Positions 13,910 to 20,179 of a stretch of 20,898 bases of DNA are shown here, piece by piece. The notes beneath the pieces were generated by a model. The model searched no databases and had not been told where the DNA came from. It saw only the letters and a program-made list of their open reading frames with translations. The stretch is from contig JAURNJ010000222.1 of assembly GCA_030830245.1 (NCBI GenBank), positions 1-20,898 on the forward strand, read 5' to 3'. Each line of letters opens with the position of its first letter. Positions within the stretch are counted from its first letter, which is position 1. This DNA comes from Novosphingobium sp. GTDB lineage: Bacteria > Pseudomonadota > Alphaproteobacteria > Sphingomonadales > Sphingomonadaceae. Made by a program: the position numbers and the translations under genes.

Positions 13910-15093
13910 TGGACAAGTTCGAAAGCAAGAGCCGGATCACTGGCATCGGCCTGTCGCAAGTCGGGCGCAGGCTGGGCCTCAATCCCGTCGGCCTCGCCAT
14001 TGATGCCTGCCTCGCCGCGCTCGGCGATGCGGGGCTTACGCGTAATGACATCGACGGGCTCGCCTGTCACATGGGGCCGGTATCGTCGGACGGCTACAGC
14101 GGGGCTGGAGTGATCGATGTCGAGGAAGTCCTGCGCATCCATCCAAAATGGTTCGTTTCAGGGCACGAAATGGCGGGGCACAGTGGGCCTATCCTGCAAG
14201 CTGCGCTGGCCATAGCGGCTGGACTGTGCCGTCATGTCCTGATCTTTCGCAGTACCTGGGAATCCACCTCACAGGCGCGCATGCGCGAGGGCCAAGATGC
14301 GGCGCCGGTGGCTCCGTGGGTCGAAGGCGATCACCAGTGGCGCCTGCCGTTTGGGGCCTTCTCGGCAGCGAACTGGATTGCGCTCTACGCGGACCGTCAT
14401 TTTCACCAATATGGCACAACACGCGAGCAGCTAGGAGCAATTGCGCTCAATGCACGTGCCAATGCAGCGCTGAACCCCTACGCGGTCTACCGCGATCCGC
14501 TGACGATGGACGACTACCTCTCGGCCCGGATGATCTCGACCCCGCTCGGCCTTTACGATTGTGACGTTCCTTGCGATGGGGCGGTGGCGATGGTGCTCTC
14601 GGCAGCGGATGCGGCAAGGGACACGCGCCGACCCAACCCCATTCGCATTGAGGCGGTGGGCGGCCAGACCAGCGAGCGTTGGAGTTGGGACCAGGGCACG
14701 ATTGATCACGAGCCGCTGATGAAGGGTGCCGCAAGCTCCATGTGGTCGCGCACCGACCTTAAGCCAAGCGATGTCGACATGGCGCAGCTCTACGATGGGT
14801 TTACTTTCAATTGCCTCAGTTGGCTCGAAACCCTCGGCTTCTGTCCGATGGGAGAGGGCGGCCGCTTCGTCGAGGGCGGGGCGTCCATAGCACTTGACGG
14901 CGAATTGCCCCTCAACACGCACGGGGGGCAACTATCGGCTGGCCGGCTCCAGGGTTACAGCTTCTTGCACGAGGCCTGCATCCAGCTCTGGGGAGAGGCG
15001 GGCGAGCGGCAGGTGCCCAGGGGGCCGCAGGTTGCCGTCATCTCTACTGGTGGAGGCGCGCCAGGCGGTGCCATGCTGCTGACGCAAGGTTGA
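13906..15093 (+). CDS. Thiolase-fold protein without thiolase cysteines (Ltp2-like aldolase or lipid-transfer type)
   Basis: The 395-residue product has the thiolase fold (LAIDACLAALGDAGLTRNDIDGLACHMG at 30-57; YDGFTFNCLSWLETLGFCPMGEGG at 296-319). The region where thiolases carry the nucleophilic Cys (about 85-95) reads SGHEMAGHSGP, with no cysteine. The C-terminal CxG motif is STGGGAPGG (380-388), so the second Cys is also gone. NTHGG keeps His339. Tyr296 (QLYDGF) and Tyr351 (QGYSFLHE) are in the segments where Ltp2-type retro-aldolases have essential tyrosines. Cleavage of a beta-hydroxy, or branched, acyl-CoA by retro-aldol reaction is therefore more likely than thiolysis. I start at ATG 13906, overlapping the DUF35 stop; ATG 13909 is an equal choice. 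The DUF35 partner immediately upstream supports a two-protein complex. Confidence 0.85.
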   Translation: MMDKFESKSRITGIGLSQVGRRLGLNPVGLAIDACLAALGDAGLTRNDIDGLACHMGPVSSDGYSGAGVIDVEEVLRIHPKWFVSGHEMAGHSGPILQAALAIAAGLCRHVLIFRSTWESTSQARMREGQDAAPVAPWVEGDHQWRLPFGAFSAANWIALYADRHFHQYGTTREQLGAIALNARANAALNPYAVYRDPLTMDDYLSARMISTPLGLYDCDVPCDGAVAMVLSAADAARDTRRPNPIRIEAVGGQTSERWSWDQGTIDHEPLMKGAASSMWSRTDLKPSDVDMAQLYDGFTFNCLSWLETLGFCPMGEGGRFVEGGASIALDGELPLNTHGGQLSAGRLQGYSFLHEACIQLWGEAGERQVPRGPQVAVISTGGGAPGGAMLLTQG

Positions 15094-15152
15094 GGAAAGG
15101 CTGAGTGCTGCCATTGCTCTAGCGCGAGCTTGCCCGTAGACGCGCCTCAACC

Positions 15153-15163
15153 AAGTAATACAA
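15153..15163. promoter_or_regulatory. FadR/GntR-type half-site pair upstream of first GntR gene
   Basis: AAGTAATACAA fits the FadR-subfamily operator pattern TNGTNNNACNA at all fixed positions but the first. It lies 71 nt before ATG 15224, in the 130-nt gap after the thiolase-fold gene, and would suit autoregulation. It also argues that the GTG at 15179 lies close to the transcript start rather than being the true start codon. Confidence 0.3.
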
Positions 15164-15223
15164 GGTAGATTCGGAGCTGTGCCAGACAAGATATCGACCA
15201 AGACGACCGGCGTTGACAACTTC

Positions 15224-16000
15224 ATGAGCATTTCGCTGCAAGTCCCCAAGGCCTCGCAGATCGTCGCAAATGACTTGAAGGGGCGGATTGCGCGCCGGGA
15301 AATTCTCGCAGGCGAGTGCCTGCCGCCCGAACCCGAGTTGATGACGCAATACGAAGTATCGCGTCCGACCTTGCGCGAGGCGATCCGCATTCTTGAGACG
15401 CAAGGCTTGCTCACCACCACGCGTGGCGGACGCAAGGGTGCGCGGGTGCATCATCCGTCGTCCGAGCAGGCTGCCGAACAGGCGGCGTTGGCCCTGCAAC
15501 TTCATGGCGCTTCGCTGCTGGATATCATGCAACTAGCGGCCGCGATGACGCCGGCTGCGGCAAGGCTTGCTGCCGAGCGGCGCCCGCGGCCGGACCTGAC
15601 AACTGCCAACCGGCATTATGAAGACGTCGGCCGAGCGGGCGGCGATCCGCGCGCTGCAACGTTGGCGCTGCATCGTCTGAAGGCCGAGATTTGTGCGCTG
15701 TCGGGCAACGAGGCGCTCAAGCTGATCGCGGGAATGATGACGATGATCGTCCAACTTCAGCTCGATGCTGTGCCCGAAAGAGTCGAGGATCTGCCGCCCG
15801 AAAATGTGGAGCATTGGCAGGAAACCTACAACCGTATCGGCCTGGGGCTGCGCGCCATCAAGACCGGCGCGGCGGTAAAGGCCGAACGGCTGATCCGGCA
15901 GAGTCTCGAAGAGGCGGTGGTCTACTATAAACGGATCGTTGCGCGCGATCCGTTGCACTTCATCCCGGATTGGCGGCCCCGTTCCTCCGAGAGCGAGTAG
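15224..16000 (+). CDS. FadR-subfamily GntR transcriptional regulator (copy 1)
   Basis: The product is 258 residues from ATG 15224. A winged helix-turn-helix at about 10-78 has LPPEPELMTQYEVSRPTLREAIRILETQGLL and the wing TRGGRKGARV. An all-helical FCD effector domain follows (about 95-245; HRLKAEICALSGNEALKLI). The final metal-ligand His typical of FCD domains is not obvious in its last helix (IRQSLEEAVVYY), so metal or ligand binding may differ. A GTG at 15179 would add 15 residues but has its GGAG only 2 nt upstream. Its DNA-binding half closely resembles the second GntR protein at 16190. It lies directly downstream of the acyl-CoA operon, so it plausibly controls that operon in response to an acyl-CoA or carboxylate. 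Confidence 0.85.
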   Translation: MSISLQVPKASQIVANDLKGRIARREILAGECLPPEPELMTQYEVSRPTLREAIRILETQGLLTTTRGGRKGARVHHPSSEQAAEQAALALQLHGASLLDIMQLAAAMTPAAARLAAERRPRPDLTTANRHYEDVGRAGGDPRAATLALHRLKAEICALSGNEALKLIAGMMTMIVQLQLDAVPERVEDLPPENVEHWQETYNRIGLGLRAIKTGAAVKAERLIRQSLEEAVVYYKRIVARDPLHFIPDWRPRSSESE

Positions 16001-16020
16001 GCTGCCGACCCGCTTCGGAC

Positions 16021-16049
16021 GGACCTGCCACTTATAGGCAGGGTGGTCC
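16021..16049. terminator. Hairpin downstream of GntR copy 1
   Basis: CCTGCC (16024-16029) and GGCAGG (16037-16042) form a 6-bp stem around ACTTATA. An outer GGAC/GTCC pairing (16021-16024 and 16046-16049) is possible across a small bulge. It begins 21 nt after the stop at 16000. No T tract follows, so termination would need Rho or another factor. It separates the two GntR genes into probable independent transcripts. Confidence 0.4.
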
Positions 16050-16085
16050 CGAGAGTGGATCAGTTCGGCAAGTTTGAGCGTCGGC

Positions 16086-16127
16086 TTGCCATGGTCAGTG
16101 GTGAATGTTATCTCTATTAGTCATAAT
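16086..16127 (+). promoter_or_regulatory. AT-rich promoter/operator candidate for GntR copy 2
   Basis: TTGCCA (16086-16091) is followed after 17 nt by TATCTC (16109-16114), a weak sigma70-like pair. Overlapping its downstream edge is ATTA-GTCA-TAAT (16116-16127), an inverted repeat. The patch is the least GC-rich part of the 189-nt gap and sits about 60-100 nt before the GTG at 16190. Autoregulation by the GntR protein is plausible but not shown by a consensus match. Confidence 0.3.
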
Positions 16128-16189
16128 GTTTGCTGCTTTGAAGCGCCGACAGACAGGTGGCAGAAATCGCATGAAGGGGTGATTCAAGC

Positions 16190-16960
16190 GTGAATGAGAT
16201 GGCGGCCAAGCCTGTCCGGGTACCCAAGACGGCCGAACTGGTTGCCGATCAGATTCGGCGGCGCATCGTTACCGGAGAGCTCAAGGACGGAGATTTCCTT
16301 CCGCCCGAGAGCAAGCTCGTCACCAGCCTCGGCATCTCGCGTCCGACCTTGCGTGAGGCGTTTCGCATTCTGGAGGCGGAGAATTTCATCAGAGTGGTTC
16401 GCGGCTCGCGGACCGGCGCCAGCGTTCACACCCCGCGAGTGGAAGCGGCCTCACGCTACGCTGGCTTCGTGTTGCAATCCCAGGGCGCACGCATCGCCGA
16501 CATTTACGAGGCGCGTCTGGCGTTCGAACCTTACGTCGCCGCGCGCCTCAGCGAAGAGCGACCCGCTGGTGCGGTCGATCGGCTAAGGGAAGAAATTCTC
16601 CACCTCGAGTCCTTCATCGAGCAGGAAGATTTCGTCAACTTCATGATCGGGGTGGCAGGGTTCCACCGCCTGCTGATCGAGCTCAGCGGCAATCCGACCC
16701 TGCTTTTCCTCAGCGACATGCTACAGGATATCGTCGCGCGGTATCAGGTGCGGTTCCTGTCGCGCCATCAGATTTCGATCGACGAGCAGCGCCGAATGGG
16801 TCTGGCGGGGCTGCGCTCGTTCAAGCTTCTAGCCGATCTGGTCGAAACCGGAAACGTGACCGGAGCCGAGGCGCATTGGCGGCTACACATCATCAATGCC
16901 AACAAGGTCTGGCTCTCTCCATCGGACGGGGCCGAACTGGTGAATGCATTCGAAGACTGA
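16190..16960 (+). CDS. FadR-subfamily GntR transcriptional regulator (copy 2)
   Basis: The 256-residue protein starts at GTG 16190, with AAGGGG about 10 nt upstream. ATG 16199 is an alternative three codons later. The winged helix-turn-helix (about 12-82) reads KTAELVADQIRRRIVTGELK, LPPESKLVTSLGISRPTLREAFRILEAENF and the wing VRGSRTGASV. The FCD domain (about 100-245) includes FHRLLIELSGNPTLLFL and ends with HWRLHI, keeping the metal-ligand histidine that copy 1 lacks. The shared RPTLREA-RILE core suggests an old tandem duplication with ligand specificities that have since diverged. It is the last gene before a 336-nt gap and could govern either the operon behind it or the kinase-ACAD genes ahead. 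Confidence 0.87.
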   Translation: MNEMAAKPVRVPKTAELVADQIRRRIVTGELKDGDFLPPESKLVTSLGISRPTLREAFRILEAENFIRVVRGSRTGASVHTPRVEAASRYAGFVLQSQGARIADIYEARLAFEPYVAARLSEERPAGAVDRLREEILHLESFIEQEDFVNFMIGVAGFHRLLIELSGNPTLLFLSDMLQDIVARYQVRFLSRHQISIDEQRRMGLAGLRSFKLLADLVETGNVTGAEAHWRLHIINANKVWLSPSDGAELVNAFED

Positions 16961-17296
16961 TCCTTTCCGGAGGCTCATGACGCACTGCGGTGTAAACCGT
17001 GCCCGCGCAGCAATGTCCGATTGGGGCGATCCATAGACTGCAGCACCTGAGCGCACCTCGGGTCCAAACTTGGCTTTTATCCTGCTTGCTGGCCATCCAG
17101 CTTCCTCGCTGGACGCAGCTGTTTAACACGATGCCGTCTGCTTTGGCTGCAGAATTCCAAGGATACAGAGATTTGCCTGCTGTCGTGGCGGCGCTGTAAG
17201 GCACGCAGGCAACGTCCTGATTCTGCGCAATCGTGGCGATAAGATTTGACACAGATAATGCAATTTGACATCAAAGTTCCATTAAGGAGATCGGGG
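16961..17296. other. Intergenic region before the kinase-ACAD block
   Basis: No gene can be supported in this 336-nt gap. A plus-strand frame of 66 codons (16999-17199) and a minus-strand frame of 119 codons (16893-17252) stay open, but neither resembles a known protein. Base composition is visibly less GC-rich than in the flanking genes. The right end carries TTTGACA repeats and the ribosome site of the kinase gene. Confidence 0.4.
17245..17275 (+). promoter_or_regulatory. Direct repeat of TTTGACA plus TTTGA-CA-TCAAA palindrome upstream of kinase gene
   Basis: TTTGACA occurs at 17245-17251 and again at 17264-17270, about two helical turns apart (19 nt). The second copy is half of the palindrome TTTGACATCAAA (17264-17275). 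Each includes a perfect -35-like TTGACA, but no good -10 follows at 16-18 nt. The element ends 21 nt before the TTG start codon. It may be a tandem operator for the MarR or GntR protein nearby. Confidence 0.35.
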
Positions 17297-18391
17297 TTGA
17301 GCGAATTGCAGTCTGCAACCGAATCCCTTGTGGATGCCGCGCGCTTGGCCGAATGGCTCGACGTGAATGCGCCGGAACTTGGCAGCGAACGGCTGCGCGT
17401 CGAGGTCGTTAGCGGGGGAACCAGCAACGTCATTTTCGGTATCGATCGGGGCGGTGTCGCTGCGGTTCTGCGCCGCCCGCCGGCGGTACCGCCTCCGGGC
17501 AGCGGCAAATCCATCCAACGCGAGGCGCGGGTGCTCGGCGCACTGAACGGCACCGATGTACCGCACCCCCATCTCTACGCTCGCTGCGAGGATGAGGACG
17601 TGATCGGTGCACCGTTCTACGTAATGGAGCGGGTTGATGGCTGGGCGGCCAAGTTGACCGATGACGATACTGTATATTCCGCGCCCTTCGACGTGCCGCC
17701 CTGGCGCTACGGCGTGCCCTTCGCGCTGACCGATGCGCTGATCGCGCTCGGCAAGGTTGATTACATGGCGGTGAGCCTCGATGGCTTCGGCAAGCCCCAC
17801 AACTTCCTTGGCCGGCAAGTTGAACGCTGGTCGAGCCAGCTCGCCAGTTACAAGGAGCTCTACAACTATCCGGGCCGGGAACTGCCGGGTTACGCATTCG
17901 TGCGCGATTGGCTGGCCGCGAACATTCCCGCCACGCCGCCGCCGGGTATCATGCATGGTGACGTTGGCACGCCTAATGCGCTGTTTGATCACGGTCCGCC
18001 TTGCCGAGTTAAGGCATTGATTGACTGGGAGCTGTCGACGATAGGCGATCCAATGCTCGATTTCGCCTGGTTTGCCAACGCGCTGCGTGACGAGCGCGAG
18101 CCGGAGCGCGTACCGCGGCACGGAACCTTCGATCCCCGTGATTGTCCCACCCGCCAGGATCTTGCGCGCTATTATGCAGCGGGCACCGGGCGCTCTATCG
18201 AACACCTCGATTATTACCTCGTGCTCGCCCTGTTCAAGGGCGGTTGCATCCTCGAATACAAGGTTGCCGAGGCGATGGCGGGGATCCAGTCCGAGTGGGC
18301 GATCACCTTCTTCGGCCCCATGGTGGTCGAGATGTTCGCCGAGGCCGAGCGCATTGCCCGCAGGGCCGAACGGCAGCCGAAATGGTTCTGA
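17297..18391 (+). CDS. APH-fold phosphotransferase, ACAD10/11 kinase-domain or LvaA-like
   Basis: I start at TTG 17297 because AAGGAG lies 7 nt upstream, giving 364 residues; the in-frame ATG 17258 and TTG 17246 lack a site. The aminoglycoside-phosphotransferase/kinase fold is evident: nucleotide loop SGGTSN at 39-44, VLRRPP at 57-62, the catalytic loop HGDVGTPN (His220, Asp222, Asn227) and the Mg-binding DWE (Asp243-Glu245) in LIDWELSTIGDP. The sequence pattern is that of the kinase domain fused to an acyl-CoA dehydrogenase in animal ACAD10/11, and of LvaA, which phosphorylates 4-hydroxyvaleryl-CoA. An ACAD10/11-type dehydrogenase lies two genes downstream. It therefore probably phosphorylates a 4- (or 3-) hydroxyacyl-CoA rather than an antibiotic. 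Its stop overlaps the MarR start. Confidence 0.87.
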   Translation: MSELQSATESLVDAARLAEWLDVNAPELGSERLRVEVVSGGTSNVIFGIDRGGVAAVLRRPPAVPPPGSGKSIQREARVLGALNGTDVPHPHLYARCEDEDVIGAPFYVMERVDGWAAKLTDDDTVYSAPFDVPPWRYGVPFALTDALIALGKVDYMAVSLDGFGKPHNFLGRQVERWSSQLASYKELYNYPGRELPGYAFVRDWLAANIPATPPPGIMHGDVGTPNALFDHGPPCRVKALIDWELSTIGDPMLDFAWFANALRDEREPERVPRHGTFDPRDCPTRQDLARYYAAGTGRSIEHLDYYLVLALFKGGCILEYKVAEAMAGIQSEWAITFFGPMVVEMFAEAERIARRAERQPKWF

Positions 18392-18855
18392 CCGTGAACG
18401 AGCGCGCCGCCTCATTCGTTCGCTTTCTCGACGAATTCGCGCGCCTGCGCGGGCGCATCCAGTCAGCCTTCGATGCGGTCCACGTGGAAACCGGGCTGAG
18501 CGAACTGGATCTGGTGGTGCTCAACGCAGTCACTGGAGCGGCCCTGCCGCCAACCGTGCCGCAGATCGGCCGCAGCCTTGGCCATGCACGGCAGGTTATC
18601 CAGCGCGCGGCCAATTCGCTGATCGAGCGCGGGCTGATCGAGACCGTGCCTAATCCAGATCACAAGCGGGCACATCGCCTTGTTGCGACCCCGGATGGCC
18701 TTGCGCTCAAGGCCGAGGCGGACCGTGCCGGCCTCGCCCGCGGGGCCGCGCTGACTCTGGGGCTCGAGGTGCAAACAATCGAACAGGCCGTCGGCGCGCT
18801 GCGCCAGATCCGCGAATCCCTTGAAACAAATCTGCGGCGCGAAGGCGTCCGCTAG
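18382..18855 (+). CDS. MarR-family transcriptional regulator
   Basis: The product is 157 residues, the usual MarR length. The winged helix-turn-helix lies at about 57-102: TVPQIGRSLGHARQVIQRAANSLIERGLIE, then the wing PNPDHKRAHRLVATPDG. The N-terminal dimerisation helix is at about 5-35. ATG 18382 overlaps the kinase stop by 10 nt; GTG 18394 is an alternative, and neither has a good ribosome site, which points to translational coupling. It is unusual for a regulator to sit inside the enzyme operon, between kinase and dehydrogenase. MarR proteins in CoA-dependent pathways often bind acyl-CoA esters, so it may sense the pathway thioester and autoregulate the block, perhaps through the repeats at 17245-17275. 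Confidence 0.85.
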   Translation: MVLTVNERAASFVRFLDEFARLRGRIQSAFDAVHVETGLSELDLVVLNAVTGAALPPTVPQIGRSLGHARQVIQRAANSLIERGLIETVPNPDHKRAHRLVATPDGLALKAEADRAGLARGAALTLGLEVQTIEQAVGALRQIRESLETNLRREGVR

Positions 18856-18871
18856 TTACGGAGCAGGCATC

Positions 18872-20179
18872 ATGTGGAGCTTTTTCACCGAACCCGAATT
18901 CCAGACGAAGCTGGACTGGATCAAGCAATTCGTGAAGGACGAGTGCGAGCCGCTCGACCTCCTCTTTCCGCACAATGGCGATCCCTACGACACCGGCAAT
19001 GCAACGGCGCGTGCCATCCTCAAGCCATTGCAGGATGAAGTAAAGCGGCAAGGGCTGTGGGCCTGCCACCTCGATCCGCACCTTGGCGGGCCGGGCTATG
19101 GCCAACTCAAGCTCGCGCTGATGAACGAAATTCTCGGGCGGTCTTACTGGGCACCGACAGTGTTCGGGACGGCGGCTCCCGATACCGGCAACTCCGAGAT
19201 TTTGGCGATGTTCGGAACCGAGGAACAGAAGACTCGCTATCTCCAGCCGCTGCTCGATGGCGAGATCGTCTCCTGCTTCTCGATGACCGAGCCTCACGCC
19301 GGGTCCGATCCGCGGGAGTTCACATGCAAGGCATGGCGCGACGGCGACGAATGGGTGATCGAGGGGGAGAAGTGGTTCTCGTCCAACGCCAGGTTTGCGT
19401 CGTTCCTGATCGTAATGGCAGTGACCGATCCCGAGGCGTCGACTTACAGCCGAATGTCGATGTTCGTGGTTCCGGCCGATGCGCCGGGCGTCAACATCCT
19501 TCGAAATGTCGGCACACTCGACGAGCCGCTCGACACCGACCACGGCACCCATGGCTACATTCGCTATGAAAAGGTGCGGGTGCCGCTTGATGCGATGCTC
19601 GGCGGGCCGGGCGAAGGCTTCAAGGTCGCACAGGCACGTCTCGGCGGCGGACGGATCCATCACGCGATGCGGACTGTGGGCCAATGCGCCCGCGCTATCG
19701 AGATGATAACCGAGCGGGCAGTCTCGCGCCGTACCAAGGGCAAGCTGCTGTCCGAGCACGAGTTCGCGCAAGGCATGATCGCCGATTCCGTAATCGAGCT
19801 CGAGCAGTTCCGGCTGATGGTACTCAAGACTGCGTGGATCATCGATACCCAGCCGCACGGCGCCGCGCGTACCCACATCGCCATGTGCAAGGTGGCGATG
19901 GCGAGGGTCTATCACGACATCGTCCAGCGGGCGATCCAGCTTCATGGCTCGCTGGGCGCCTCGAACGAGACGCCGCTGGCGCGGATGTGGGCGCTGGTGC
20001 CGAGCCTGGCGCTTGCCGATGGCCCGACCGAGGTCCACAAGATCCAGGTCGCCAAGGCCACGCTGAGGAACGCGCAGGCAACGCCGGGGCTGTTTCCGAC
20101 CGACCACAACGTGACGCGGCTCAAGGAGGCACGGCGGCGCTTTGCCGATGTGCTTGCCACCGAAGGGGTCGCCCGATGA
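18872..20179 (+). CDS. Acyl-CoA dehydrogenase of the ACAD10/ACAD11 (LvaC-like) type
   Basis: ATG 18872 follows GGAG by 8 nt and gives 435 residues, longer than typical ACADs and in line with the ACAD10/11 C-terminal domain. Motifs are FSMTEPHAGSDP (136-147), EGEKWFSSNAR (164-174), RLGGGRIHHAMR (256-267) and LADGPTEVHK (381-390). The last two are hallmarks of this subfamily. Asp383 occupies the place of the Glu in the usual YEGTSEI motif, as in ACAD11-like proteins. In the lva pathway and in ACAD10/11, the dehydrogenase fold acts on the phosphorylated 4-hydroxyacyl-CoA made by the kinase and helps expel phosphate, so it need not be a simple FAD oxidase. The gene is 16 nt after the MarR gene and overlaps the following SDR gene (ATGA), giving coupled expression. 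Confidence 0.9.
   Translation: MWSFFTEPEFQTKLDWIKQFVKDECEPLDLLFPHNGDPYDTGNATARAILKPLQDEVKRQGLWACHLDPHLGGPGYGQLKLALMNEILGRSYWAPTVFGTAAPDTGNSEILAMFGTEEQKTRYLQPLLDGEIVSCFSMTEPHAGSDPREFTCKAWRDGDEWVIEGEKWFSSNARFASFLIVMAVTDPEASTYSRMSMFVVPADAPGVNILRNVGTLDEPLDTDHGTHGYIRYEKVRVPLDAMLGGPGEGFKVAQARLGGGRIHHAMRTVGQCARAIEMITERAVSRRTKGKLLSEHEFAQGMIADSVIELEQFRLMVLKTAWIIDTQPHGAARTHIAMCKVAMARVYHDIVQRAIQLHGSLGASNETPLARMWALVPSLALADGPTEVHKIQVAKATLRNAQATPGLFPTDHNVTRLKEARRRFADVLATEGVAR

Noticed and set aside
16999..17199. 66-codon plus-strand frame in the gap before the kinase gene
   Set aside because: No ribosome site worth the name, no similarity to known proteins, and a composition like the surrounding non-coding DNA.
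17297..18391. Aminoglycoside resistance kinase
   Set aside because: It shares the fold, but the HGDVGTPN/LIDWELSTIGDP pattern and the neighbouring ACAD10/11-type gene fit an acyl-CoA-related kinase much better.
17282..18415. 377-codon minus-strand frame opposite the kinase
   Set aside because: The kinase has intact catalytic motifs on the plus strand; the antisense product has no recognisable domain.
18707..20107. 466-codon open frame on the minus strand, antisense to the ACAD10/11-like gene
   Set aside because: It mirrors the codon structure of a strong plus-strand gene in GC-rich DNA, is rich in Arg/His/Gly, and shows no protein family motif.
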